From: an uncultured Muribaculaceae bacterium
GTDB taxonomy: Bacteria > Bacteroidota > Bacteroidia > Bacteroidales > Muribaculaceae
Length of the DNA: 64,000 bases
Reading direction: 5' to 3'
Assembly: GCA_947628305.1 (NCBI GenBank)
Contig: CANQZG010000003.1
Coordinates: forward strand, 62,001 to 126,000
Below the pieces are notes generated by a model that worked only from the letters and a program-made list of their open reading frames with translations, searched no databases and was not told the DNA's origin. Below, piece by piece: positions 18,318 through 27,108 of the stretch. How positions within the stretch are numbered: the first letter of the stretch is position 1; every line of letters begins with the position of its first letter. The translations under genes and the position numbers were made by a program.

Positions 18318-18349
18318 CAAAATTAGTGAAAAACTGTGTCGCATCCAAA
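18318..18349 (-). promoter_or_regulatory. Promoter giving a leaderless SPOR-protein transcript
   Basis: Minus strand: -33 TTTG (18349-18346), 20-nt spacer, -7 box TAATTTTG (18325-18318). The ATG begins at 18313, only four bases after the box, so the predicted transcript starts at or within a base or two of the start codon. Confidence 0.65.
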
Positions 18350-18374
18350 ACATTTCATTCGAAAAATGTCCGTA

Positions 18375-18884
18375 TCACCATGTCACATCGTAGAACAGGA
18401 TACGTTCACTTGAACACTTCCAGTCGTAAGTCCCATAGTTGTAAAGACCTATGCGGACTGTTGAGAATTTTTTGACGGATGACGGTATGCCTGAAATAGT
18501 ATGTGTCACGGTGACACTTTTGCCTTTCCCTACAGCGACAGAGAGGTCGCCTATACCTGATTCTTTCCCGATTTTGCTGTTTATTAGACCCCGTTCCTTA
18601 TTGAATGTCTGCCCGTCATCGGTTGTGAAATAGGTATAGGTGGTATGTTGCCATAGCTTGAGTTGGTCTACCGATTCACCATTGTTGGTAATGGTGTAGG
18701 TCATTACGACTTTGTCGCTTTTGCGGTTGCAACCAACGAATTTTACATCGTATCTTGAGTCGCAAGAACTGATGCTTCCACACGAGCCTGAACCTTCAGG
18801 CGCATCGTCTGACGAGCATGACGTTAATAAGGCCACAAGGCTTACAATGGCGAATAGTCGCATTACTTTAATAGGATGTTTCAT
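18375..18884 (-). CDS. Hypothetical lipoprotein
   Basis: 169 residues. The N-terminus MKHPIKVMRLFAIVSLVALLTSC is a lipoprotein signal with lipobox LLTSC; the mature protein starts CSSDDAPEGSGSCGS. The rest is a single small beta-rich domain (VKFVGCNRKSDKVVMTYTITNNGES ... GLYNYGTYDWKCSSERILFYDV) with four further cysteines that could form disulfides. The 'TYTITNNG' pattern recalls immunoglobulin-like domains. No family was recognised. It follows the L,D-transpeptidase gene by nine bases and probably shares its transcript. Confidence 0.8.
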   Translation of the reverse strand: MKHPIKVMRLFAIVSLVALLTSCSSDDAPEGSGSCGSISSCDSRYDVKFVGCNRKSDKVVMTYTITNNGESVDQLKLWQHTTYTYFTTDDGQTFNKERGLINSKIGKESGIGDLSVAVGKGKSVTVTHTISGIPSSVKKFSTVRIGLYNYGTYDWKCSSERILFYDVTW

Positions 18885-18893
18885 CGGTTATGA

Positions 18894-19538
18894 TTATTTA
18901 GGTAGGTTGGATGCATTTATCAGTTCGCTTTGCCTCTTTTCAGCTACAGGGTCATCGGGAAGAATGGTTACACGGGAGTCTTTGCTCACCATTCCTTTCA
19001 GCTTGACGATGTTGTCATTGTGTAATCTGATGCAGCCGTGGCTCGAACGTCCCGGTATTGAGCCGGGTGCGTTTGTCCCGTGTATGCCGATGCCCCAGAA
19101 TCCCGGAGTCCTTAAGGAGATGAACCACGGGCCATAACATTTTGCCCCTGTGCCTTTATATTTCCAGTCTGTAGAGTTGTATATACCTATTACAGAGAAT
19201 GTGCCTTCGGGAGTCCGGCAATCGTCTTTACCCTTTTTCTGTCCTCGGTTCCGCGATGCGCACACCGGGAATTGCGCCACGGTGTCGCCAAAAACGTTGA
19301 CGACATATAGTCGAGTCTTGCGTTTGTTTATGATGATGTCGTTGCGTAACGGCATTTTGCCGGGGACAACCGATATGCGGTCGTCAAGGCTGTCAAGCAT
19401 TTCAGGTTCGGGAAGTTGTGGTTCCATCGTCGTCCCATATCGGCTGATTAATTCTTCCAGCCGTGGTGGAAATTTGTAGTCATCAGCAAGTGATATGACG
19501 GATGTTAGTAGTAATAGAATGACAAAGAGTGGTTTCAT
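18894..19538 (-). CDS. L,D-transpeptidase (YkuD-type), exported
   Basis: 214 residues with signal peptide MKPLFVILLLLTSVISLAD. The YkuD catalytic domain occupies about 70-200: IIINKRKTRLYVVNVFGDTVAQFPVC, TPEGTFSVIGIY, and the active-site block HGTN...SSHGCIRL with the catalytic Cys and His. Such enzymes form 3-3 cross-links in peptidoglycan or attach proteins to it; relatives can also act as carboxypeptidases. It lies first of a two-gene unit with a lipoprotein gene. A TAATTTTG box ends five bases before the ATG, again predicting almost no leader. Confidence 0.92.
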   Translation of the reverse strand: MKPLFVILLLLTSVISLADDYKFPPRLEELISRYGTTMEPQLPEPEMLDSLDDRISVVPGKMPLRNDIIINKRKTRLYVVNVFGDTVAQFPVCASRNRGQKKGKDDCRTPEGTFSVIGIYNSTDWKYKGTGAKCYGPWFISLRTPGFWGIGIHGTNAPGSIPGRSSHGCIRLHNDNIVKLKGMVSKDSRVTILPDDPVAEKRQSELINASNLPK

Positions 19539-19543
19539 GACTG

Positions 19544-19551
19544 CAAAATTA
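19544..19551 (-). promoter_or_regulatory. -7 box of the L,D-transpeptidase gene
   Basis: TAATTTTG on the minus strand, five bases before the ATG. No -33 TTTG at the normal spacing. Confidence 0.45.
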
Positions 19552-19614
19552 TATCTTTTTGGCGAGATAGTGAAAAAGAATTATAAAATGTCAGAAAAAT
19601 AGCGAAAAAATCAC

Positions 19615-19622
19615 TACCTTTG
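19615..19622 (+). promoter_or_regulatory. -7 box of guaB
   Basis: TACCTTTG, with a predicted start near 19626 and a leader of about 26 nt. The upstream region is A-rich without a -33 TTTG. Confidence 0.5.
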
Positions 19623-19639
19623 CATGCAATAAATTTTGA

Positions 19640-21136
<1,497 letters not shown>

Positions 21137-21145
21137 ACCGATTTG

Positions 21146-21208
21146 TTACGGAACTAAAAGGCAGGAGACGTCCCACACCGGGACGTCTCCTGCCTTTTAG
21201 TTCCGTAA
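21146..21208 (+). terminator. 29-bp perfect hairpin after guaB
   Basis: A 29-bp uninterrupted stem (arms 21146-21174 and 21180-21208) with the loop ACACC. The right arm includes CCTTTTAG rather than a pure T-run after the stem. It lies ten bases after the guaB stop and its last bases are shared with the following repeat element. Confidence 0.75.
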
Positions 21209-21287
21209 TCGTAGGGACGCGACTACGTTCGCGTCCTGTTTAATCAGACGCATTTTCGGACGCGCTCGTTGGCGCGTCCCTACGATT
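21207..21287. repeat. Two-palindrome repeat element, copy A2
   Basis: Terminal inverted repeat AATCGTAGGGACGCG / CGCGTCCCTACGATT. Inside are the palindromes GACGCGA-CTACGT-TCGCGTC and GGACGCG-CTCGTTGG-CGCGTCC around a short spacer. It is about 94% identical to the copy at 22561-22640, in the same orientation. Confidence 0.85.
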
Positions 21288-21353
21288 GCGGCGATATTCT
21301 ACAATCCCATGCAATTTCGTCAACCCCGATTCCTGTGGGTGGGTTGATGTCCT

Positions 21354-21445
21354 GTACGGTCGTGGCATGCCACGGCCTTCTCGCTTTCGATATTGTGTGC
21401 AATGCATGAATGTTTTTTCCGGGTCGCGATGTATCGCGACCGTAC
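21354..21445. repeat. Two-palindrome repeat element, variant C
   Basis: Terminal inverted repeat GTACGGTCG / CGACCGTAC with inner palindromes CGTGGCATGCCACG and GGTCGCGATGTATCGCGACC. Same architecture as the A copies but almost unrelated sequence. The 66 bp between this and copy A2 shows nothing recognisable. Confidence 0.7.
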
Positions 21446-21482
21446 TATCCACAATTGCAGTTCAAAACATCGTCGTGACATT

Positions 21483-21580
21483 GGATTGCGGAGCAATTAT
21501 TTTGAATAGCCGTGGATTGAGCGGAGCGAAATCCACGGAATATGATATCCCTGAATAAATGTTTCTGAAAGAATCATTTA
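21483..21580 (+). repeat. Dispersed hairpin repeat, family B, copy 2
   Basis: Homologous along its length to 5859-5955: GATTGCGGAGCAATT, TTTTGAATAGCC, hairpin CCGTGGATT...AATCCACGG with GAGC-GGA-GCG, and the identical tail TGTTTCTGAAAGAATCATTT. The hairpin arms differ from copy 1 but still pair. Confidence 0.78.
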
Positions 21581-21647
21581 TATTTCGCGGATGAATTGCA
21601 TGTTTAACTAAATTTAACTAATGGGGGGGTAAATGTGATAGATTGTT

Positions 21648-21655
21648 TACTTTTG
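21648..21655 (+). promoter_or_regulatory. -7 box of the LRR lipoprotein gene
   Basis: TACTTTTG, 32 bases before the ATG. A run of seven G lies just upstream at 21623-21629; no -33 TTTG is evident. Confidence 0.45.
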
Positions 21656-21687
21656 TAAAATTATTTATCATATTTAAACTGTTAATT

Positions 21688-22506
21688 ATGAATAAAAATC
21701 TGTTACATTGTGTGATATTGCTGACGGTATCGTTGTTTACTGTTGGGTGTTCCGATAATCAGGAGGACGAGCCTGATATGCCGGTTGGAAGCGAATGGAT
21801 TGACCCCGTTTTCGCCCGGGTCTTGCAGGAACGTGGCTACATAAGCGATGCCGTTACCGTCACCCCTGCTGACGTCGAGAACTTGGAGACAATAAATATC
21901 TCCGGTTACTCCAACTATAATCATCAAGGCAACATAAAAAGCCTCCGTGGCATTGAATACTTTGTGAATTTAGTTGACTTGGATTGTGGCTATAATCAGC
22001 TGACTACACTCGACGTGTCGGGCAATACGCAGTTGCGCTACCTTTATTTTGTGAGCAATCAGTTGACTACGGTTGATGTATCTGGCAATACGCGGTTGAT
22101 AAGCCTTAATTGTTATGGAAATCAGTTGACCAAGCTTGATATATCGAGTAATACGCAGTTGATGAATCTTCATTGTGGTAACAATCAGTTGACTGCACTT
22201 GATTTGTCTGGTAATACGCAGTTGGTGGTTCTTTATTGTGATAGAAATCAGCTGAAGACACTTGATGTATCGGGCAATACGTTGTTGACGTTCCTTGATT
22301 GTGATGAAAATAAGTTGAAGACGCTGAATATAACTAACAATAGGCAATTAAATGTTTTGAGGTTTGGTTATAATCCGGGGTTGAATGGCGTTTTTGAGGT
22401 GACAGCGTGGTTTGACGATTCGTCTATTCCGTCAAATGATTTCACAAAAGGGTCGTGGAATTATAATGGACATAATGTCACGGCAAAATATGTAAAGGCG
22501 CAGTGA
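21688..22506 (+). CDS. Leucine-rich-repeat lipoprotein
   Basis: 272 residues from the ATG at 21688, which lies after the -7 box and gives a lipoprotein signal (MNKNLLHCVILLTVSLFTVGC). A short linker region (about 25-90, IDPVFARVLQERGYISDAVTVTPADVENL) precedes at least six repeats of 21 residues (about 93-218) with the frame LxxLxCxxNQLTTLDVSGNTQ. This is the InlJ-like type of LRR, with a cysteine in several repeats that could form a cysteine ladder. The last ~50 residues cap the solenoid. It is probably surface-exposed and binds a protein or glycan partner. It is flanked on both sides by repeat elements and is AT-richer than its neighbours, consistent with an acquired cassette. Confidence 0.88.
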   Translation: MNKNLLHCVILLTVSLFTVGCSDNQEDEPDMPVGSEWIDPVFARVLQERGYISDAVTVTPADVENLETINISGYSNYNHQGNIKSLRGIEYFVNLVDLDCGYNQLTTLDVSGNTQLRYLYFVSNQLTTVDVSGNTRLISLNCYGNQLTKLDISSNTQLMNLHCGNNQLTALDLSGNTQLVVLYCDRNQLKTLDVSGNTLLTFLDCDENKLKTLNITNNRQLNVLRFGYNPGLNGVFEVTAWFDDSSIPSNDFTKGSWNYNGHNVTAKYVKAQ

Positions 22507-22514
22507 CGGTTTAA

Positions 22515-22535
22515 TCCTGCCACGGAACGGCAGGA
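22515..22535 (+). terminator. Small hairpin after the LRR gene
   Basis: TCCTGCC / GGCAGGA, 7-bp perfect stem with a seven-base loop, nine bases after the stop. No T-run follows. Confidence 0.4.
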
Positions 22536-22560
22536 GGACTGGAAAACATGCAAATCAACA

Positions 22561-22640
22561 TCGTAGGGACGCGACTACGTTCGCGTCCTGTTTAATCGAA
22601 CGCGTTTTCGGACGCGCCCGTTGGCGCGTCCCTACTATTG
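22561..22640. repeat. Two-palindrome repeat element, copy A3
   Basis: Same sequence and orientation as 21207-21287 with about five substitutions. The right terminal repeat has lost perfect pairing (CCCTACTATT instead of CCCTACGATT). Confidence 0.82.
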
Positions 22641-22681
22641 CGGATTGCCCCAATGTTTAAGATTGTAAAGGCGATGTCTAA

Positions 22682-22766
22682 GGTAGGGTTCAGCCATGGC
22701 TGAACCGCAACACATTGAAAATTAGCGATGACACAATCGGCGGTGCGGCCATGGCCACACCCTACC
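22682..22766. repeat. Two-palindrome repeat element, variant D
   Basis: Terminal inverted repeat GGTAGGGT / ACCCTACC. Inner palindromes are GGTTCAGCCATGGCTGAACC and, less perfectly, GTGCGGCCATGGCCACAC. It ends two bases before the stop codon of the next minus-strand gene and could serve as that gene's terminator. Confidence 0.72.
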
Positions 22767-22768
22767 AA

Positions 22769-23203
22769 TTATGCTGTTTCAATCTTGAAGATGACGGGGC
22801 GTGTACCGTCATTGCAGCATGCGATTACCGGGGCATGTTTTGCCGGGGTGACATCACAGGATGACTGCGAATTGCCGAGCACCTCATCGACGTGCTGCGA
22901 GATACATTTCCAGGCTTTGGGGCAAAATCCGCATTTTGCTATGTCCCTGTAATTGTTGCGGTCGATGATGAATTCCTGTCCCGTTTTGAAAAGATGGCAG
23001 GGGCCTGTCTCGGGTTCATCGAGATACTGGCTTTGGAAATCGGTATAACATTCGCGACGCAGAACTGTCACCTTGCAACGGCGTGGCAGACAGGATGGTG
23101 TTTCATTTACGCCATGTCGGTTAATATTGCCGGCCACGATAGATGGGGCGGCAAGTGTGGCGGCCGCTATTGATGATAATTTGAAAAATTTGCGTCGATT
23201 CAT
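22769..23203 (-). CDS. TIGR04076-like cysteine-rich protein with Tat-type signal
   Basis: 144 residues from the ATG at 23203, which begins MNRRKFFKLSSIAAATLAAPSIVAG: a twin-arginine motif, hydrophobic core and likely cleavage site. The mature part matches TIGR04076: KVTVLRRECYTDFQSQY, PCHLFKTGQEFII, CGFCPKAWKCI and the ending ACCNDGTRPVIFKIE. Eight or more cysteines could bind a metal cluster, which would fit folded export by Tat; this is inference. An upstream in-frame ATG adds six residues. Function of the family is unknown. It stands alone, convergent with the repeat-rich LRR region. Confidence 0.78.
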   Translation of the reverse strand: MNRRKFFKLSSIAAATLAAPSIVAGNINRHGVNETPSCLPRRCKVTVLRRECYTDFQSQYLDEPETGPCHLFKTGQEFIIDRNNYRDIAKCGFCPKAWKCISQHVDEVLGNSQSSCDVTPAKHAPVIACCNDGTRPVIFKIETA

Positions 23204-23335
23204 GTAGACAAAGTTAGCCAAAATATTTGGGAGAAAGCATTGATTGTCATATTTTAACGTTATCTTTGACTCCGTCGAAGATACTCACGCTCGGAAAAGT
23301 TCAAGCGAGCTTGCTCTTTTCTCTTGACTTATTCG

Positions 23336-23343
23336 TATCTTTG
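23336..23343 (+). promoter_or_regulatory. -7 box of the SDF symporter gene
   Basis: TATCTTTG, with TTG at 23311-23313 (22-nt spacer) as a possible -33. It ends five bases before the first ATG and twenty before the second. Confidence 0.5.
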
Positions 23344-23348
23344 TCACT

Positions 23349-24518
23349 ATGAAGATACGCAAGATGAAAATAACTCTCCTTGGCTGGATTGGCATTGCCA
23401 TCGCCATGGGGGTGGCGACAGGATTCTTTTTTCCGAAATGGATTGTCGAGCTAATGGCGACGTTCAATTCGGTTTTCGGTCAGTTTCTCGGATTCCTGAT
23501 TCCGCTGATTATTGTGGGTTTCGTTGCCCCGGCGATTGCCGAGATAGGTAATAAGGCCGGAAAACTCCTTGTCGCCACGGCTTTGTTGGCGTACGGGGCG
23601 ACATTGTTTGCCGGATTGCTGTCCTATTTTATCGGGACGCTCGCATTCCCATCATTGATATCGGGTGAGACAGCAGTATCGGCAATAGAGGATTCGCCGG
23701 AGGTAACACCTTTTTTCACGGTGGATATCCCTCCGCTGATGTCGGTGATGACGGCGCTTGTCTTTGCGTTCATGCTTGGATTGGGAACGGCATACACCCG
23801 TTCGGTTACGCTTGGAGGGGTGATTACAGAGTTCAGGGATATTGTTCAGAAGACGATACGTGCAATTGTTTTACCTTTGTTGCCCGTTTACATATTCGGA
23901 ATATTTCTCAATATGACCCACACAGGGCAGGTAGGCACTATTTTAGCCACCTTCCTTAAAATCATCATAGTCATCTTTATATTGCATGTTTTCATCCTTG
24001 TCATGCAATATTGTATCGCGGCGGTGATAGGTCGTCGTAACCCTTTCAAGATGCTTGGAACGATGATGCCCGCCTATTTCACGGCATTGGGGACACAATC
24101 ATCGGCGGCCACTATTCCCGTGACCCTCGCCCAGGCAATCAAGATGGGGGTGAGCAAGGATGTCGCAGGATTTGTCATCCCGCTGTGTGCGACGATTCAC
24201 ATGTCGGGAAGCACCCTCAAGATAGTGGCATGCGCGCTGGCTCTGATGTTGATGCAGGGTATGCACTACGATACCGGGATGTTCGTCCATTTTATTGCAA
24301 TGCTGGGTATTACAATAATAGCCGCCCCGGGGATTCCCGGAGGGGCTATCATGGCCTCATTAGGGTTGTTGTCATCGATATTGGGATTCTCGGAACAGCA
24401 GAATGCGCTGATGATTGCCCTATATATCGCTATGGACAGTTTCGGCACGGCATGTAATGTCACCGGTGACGGAGCGTTGGCCGTGATTATCGATAGCTTT
24501 TTCGGCTCGAAACGATAA
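23349..24518 (+). CDS. Dicarboxylate/amino acid:cation symporter (SDF family)
   Basis: 389 residues if started at 23349; the ATG at 23364 (MKITLLGWIG) is equally good and would leave a normal short leader. The protein is an inner-membrane transporter with about eight hydrophobic segments. The family hairpin regions are clear: GTQSSAATIPVTLAQA (the serine-rich HP1 loop) and VIPLCATIHMSGSTLKI (the 'NMDGT' motif region), then APGIPGGAIMAS (HP2). SDF/DAACS members move glutamate, aspartate, C4-dicarboxylates or serine/threonine with Na+ or H+. Here 'IHMSGS' replaces the usual 'INMDGT', so the substrate may differ. Convergent with the PepSY-like gene six bases away. Confidence 0.9.
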   Translation: MKIRKMKITLLGWIGIAIAMGVATGFFFPKWIVELMATFNSVFGQFLGFLIPLIIVGFVAPAIAEIGNKAGKLLVATALLAYGATLFAGLLSYFIGTLAFPSLISGETAVSAIEDSPEVTPFFTVDIPPLMSVMTALVFAFMLGLGTAYTRSVTLGGVITEFRDIVQKTIRAIVLPLLPVYIFGIFLNMTHTGQVGTILATFLKIIIVIFILHVFILVMQYCIAAVIGRRNPFKMLGTMMPAYFTALGTQSSAATIPVTLAQAIKMGVSKDVAGFVIPLCATIHMSGSTLKIVACALALMLMQGMHYDTGMFVHFIAMLGITIIAAPGIPGGAIMASLGLLSSILGFSEQQNALMIALYIAMDSFGTACNVTGDGALAVIIDSFFGSKR

Positions 24519-24523
24519 CCGGT

Positions 24524-25015
24524 TCAATCAGATATCGATAGTAATTTTCCGTCGCGGTCAAACTTGTAGTCATCCAGTTCGACCCCTCTCAACTCAACCT
24601 TGTAGCCGGCTTTGCCACGTTTGAGCGTCTCAACCGCTCCAAGGACATTGCGACGTGAAAGTTCGTCATGGGCGCGGCGTGGAAGCAGTTCCTTGACAAG
24701 GTGACGGGGGAGTACACGTGCCTTGCCCGCATCGATTTCAATCCACTGCCCTTTGTCATCAAATTCCAGGTCAGTGCCGTCCGATAATTCGATTTCATAT
24801 TCCTGAGGCATGAAATCCTCCTCGCATTTGACAATGGCGGCATTTCTGAAATGCTTGTTTATGAAATCACGTGCGGTCTTGGGGACACGTTCAATCTGTA
24901 CTGAACCTGAGATTACAGGGCCGGGATTATTATAGATGCCGGGAGTCTGTGCTGATAAAGGCTGCACAGCCATGAATGCCATGGCTGTGGCTATCGGAAT
25001 TAAAAATCGTTTCAT
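24524..25015 (-). CDS. PepSY-like periplasmic protein
   Basis: 163 residues from the ATG at 25015 (another ATG two codons upstream). Signal peptide MKRFLIPIATAMAFMAVQPLSA. The rest resembles the Bacteroidota PepSY-like (PF11396-type) duplicate: VPKTARDFINKHFRNAAIVKCEEDFMPQEYEIELSDGTDLEFDDKGQWIEID, then a second half ending GYKVELRGVELDDYKFDRDGKLL. The 'F..KG.W..' pattern appears once in each half. Such proteins are periplasmic, of unknown role, sometimes linked to two-component systems. No partner is adjacent. Confidence 0.82.
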   Translation of the reverse strand: MKRFLIPIATAMAFMAVQPLSAQTPGIYNNPGPVISGSVQIERVPKTARDFINKHFRNAAIVKCEEDFMPQEYEIELSDGTDLEFDDKGQWIEIDAGKARVLPRHLVKELLPRRAHDELSRRNVLGAVETLKRGKAGYKVELRGVELDDYKFDRDGKLLSISD

Positions 25016-25064
25016 AATCAATTGTTATATATTTTAGTTATAACAATCAGCCATACAAAAGGTT

Positions 25065-27002
25065 TTACAGCTTTTCAACCTCTGCGAGCCAAAGAGAGGC
25101 GGAGGCATCGGACGGCATACGCCAGTCGCCGCGCGGTGACAGACAGACGCTTCCCACTTTAGGGCCGTCGGGCATACATGAACGTTTGAACTGTTGACTG
25201 AAAAAACGGCGATAGAATATCTTTAGCCAGTGTTTTATTATATCGGGTGTGTATTCACTGCCGTTGAACGCTTTCTTGGCGAGCATGTATATGCGGGACG
25301 GCGAGAAGCCGTAGCGTAAGGTGTAATATATGAAAAAGTCGTGCAGTTCATACGGGCCTACAAGGTCTTCGGTTTTCTGTCCGATTTCATCGTTTTTATC
25401 AGCAGGGATTAACTCGGGGCTTATAGGAGTGTCAACGATGTCGAGCAATGCGGCGCATTCGTCCTCGTTATCAGTGTTTGAGGCAATCCATTTTACAAGA
25501 TATTTTACGAGTGTCTTGGGTACTCCGGCGTTAATCCCGTACATCGACATTTGGTCTCCGTTGTAGGTCGCCCATCCAAGTGCGAGTTCCGACAGGTCTC
25601 CCGTGCCGAGTACAATGCCGTTGGTCTGATTAGCGATGTCCATGAGCAACAGAGTCCGCTGACGGGCCTGGGCATTCTCGTATGTTGTGTCATGGACATT
25701 GATGTCATGGCATATATCCTTGAAATGCTGCCGGACTGCGGGGACTATTGAGATGTCACGGGTTGTTATGCCGAGGGTTCTCATTAATGTAAGGGCGTTT
25801 GTATAGGTGCGCCCTGTTGTCCCGAAACCGGGCATGGTGACACCTGTTATGCCTTTACGGTCAAAGCCGAGGCGGTCAAATGTCCTGACAGCCACTAATA
25901 ATGCGAGAGTTGAGTCAAGTCCCCCTGAAATACCAACTACAAGTGAGCGGCAGTTGATGAATGACAGTCTCTTTGCAAGTGCGGCGACCTGGATGTTTAT
26001 GATTTCACTGCAGCGGCTGTCGGCCTCTGATTTATCGTGAGGAAGGAACGGTGTCGGGTTTACATCGCGGAACATAAGGTCGGATTCTCCCGGCTCAACT
26101 GTGGATTCCGACAAATCAGGGATTTCGGGAGATGCCGATTCGTATGATGCGCAGTCGGCGAATGTGTTGACCCGACGGCGGTCGGCCCGGATTGCCTCTA
26201 TGTCGATGTCGGCGATAACAGTGTTGTCATCGGGATTCCAGCGGTCATTTTCCCTGATTATGATACCTTCTTCGGCGATTATGGTTTTACCGGTGAACAC
26301 AAGGTCGGTGGACGATTCCCCATACCCGGCGGAGGAATACACGTAAGCACAGCGGCAACGTCCCGATTGTTGCCCGATAAGGGATTTCAGATAATCATAT
26401 TTCCCGCTGTAGTCGTCAGATGCCGAGAGATTGAAAATTACATCCGCGCCTTTAAGAGCCATTCGTGAGGATGGTGGGATAGGTGTCCACAGGTCTTCGC
26501 ATATCTCGATTCCGATTGTCACGCCATGACTTTCAAATACACCACCTCCAGGTCTGATTTCAATTTCTCCGCCTAAAACAGGAAACGCAGTCGTCACAGT
26601 TTCATGTGTTGCATGCCACCAGCGACGTTCATAAAATTCTCCGTAATTAGGGATATAGGTTTTCGAGACAATGTCAATTTTACCATTGCGCAGCAGTGCC
26701 GCACAGTTATAGATGCTTGTCCCGGCTGCGACAGGGAGACCTACAATGAAGTGAAGATTCATATCCTTGGATAGGTCTTTTAACCGAGCAAGCGCATCGA
26801 TGGCTTTTGATTGTAGTTCAGATGACAAAAACAGGTCGCCGCATGTGTAACCTGTGATAGACATTTCGGGGAACACTGCGATTTCAACACCTTTGGATTC
26901 CAGAATCTTAAGATGGTGTATTATCTGTTGTATGTTGAATTCAATATCAGCGACATTTACGCGGGGTGCGACGGATGCGACCCTAAGAAATCCTGACTTC
27001 AT
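25065..27002 (-). CDS. nadE: Glutamine-dependent NAD(+) synthase
   Basis: 645 residues, two domains. The N-terminal nitrilase-type glutaminase (1-270) shows the catalytic Glu (FPEMSITGYTCGD), Lys (VSKTYIPNYGEFYE) and Cys (IGIEICEDLWTP). The C-terminal ATP-dependent synthetase has the P-loop VVGISGGLDSTLALL at about 357 and GTGDLSELALGWATYNGD. It makes NAD+ from nicotinic acid adenine dinucleotide using ammonia released from glutamine. Cytoplasmic. It is divergent from the small outer-membrane protein gene, with a TAAATTTG box for each direction in the 106-bp gap. Confidence 0.97.
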   Translation of the reverse strand: MKSGFLRVASVAPRVNVADIEFNIQQIIHHLKILESKGVEIAVFPEMSITGYTCGDLFLSSELQSKAIDALARLKDLSKDMNLHFIVGLPVAAGTSIYNCAALLRNGKIDIVSKTYIPNYGEFYERRWWHATHETVTTAFPVLGGEIEIRPGGGVFESHGVTIGIEICEDLWTPIPPSSRMALKGADVIFNLSASDDYSGKYDYLKSLIGQQSGRCRCAYVYSSAGYGESSTDLVFTGKTIIAEEGIIIRENDRWNPDDNTVIADIDIEAIRADRRRVNTFADCASYESASPEIPDLSESTVEPGESDLMFRDVNPTPFLPHDKSEADSRCSEIINIQVAALAKRLSFINCRSLVVGISGGLDSTLALLVAVRTFDRLGFDRKGITGVTMPGFGTTGRTYTNALTLMRTLGITTRDISIVPAVRQHFKDICHDINVHDTTYENAQARQRTLLLMDIANQTNGIVLGTGDLSELALGWATYNGDQMSMYGINAGVPKTLVKYLVKWIASNTDNEDECAALLDIVDTPISPELIPADKNDEIGQKTEDLVGPYELHDFFIYYTLRYGFSPSRIYMLAKKAFNGSEYTPDIIKHWLKIFYRRFFSQQFKRSCMPDGPKVGSVCLSPRGDWRMPSDASASLWLAEVEKL

Positions 27003-27028
27003 GTTTGATTTTTTTTGTGTTTGGATTG

Positions 27029-27036
27029 CAAATTTA
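27029..27036 (-). promoter_or_regulatory. -7 box of nadE
   Basis: TAAATTTG on the minus strand, 26 bases before the ATG; a TTTG at 27057-27054 lies 17 nt upstream, shorter than ideal. Confidence 0.5.
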
Positions 27037-27079
27037 ACAACTTTGCCTAAACAACAAATGTTATATTAATTAAAAGTGT

Positions 27080-27087
27080 TAAATTTG
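27080..27087 (+). promoter_or_regulatory. -7 box of the outer-membrane protein gene
   Basis: TAAATTTG, predicted transcript start near 27091. This excludes the in-frame ATG at 27076 and supports the ATG at 27109. Confidence 0.5.
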
Positions 27088-27108
27088 TCACAAATAACAA
27101 TGTTTACA

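Noticed and set aside
21286-21558. Open frames of 70-90 codons on both strands in the repeat-rich region.
   Set aside because: They consist of palindromic repeat sequence and read through several elements; no plausible protein features.
21970-22340. Regular 63-bp DNA periodicity that could suggest a tandem or CRISPR-like array.
   Set aside because: It is the coding repeat of the 21-residue LRR units; there are no unique spacers or constant direct repeats of CRISPR type.
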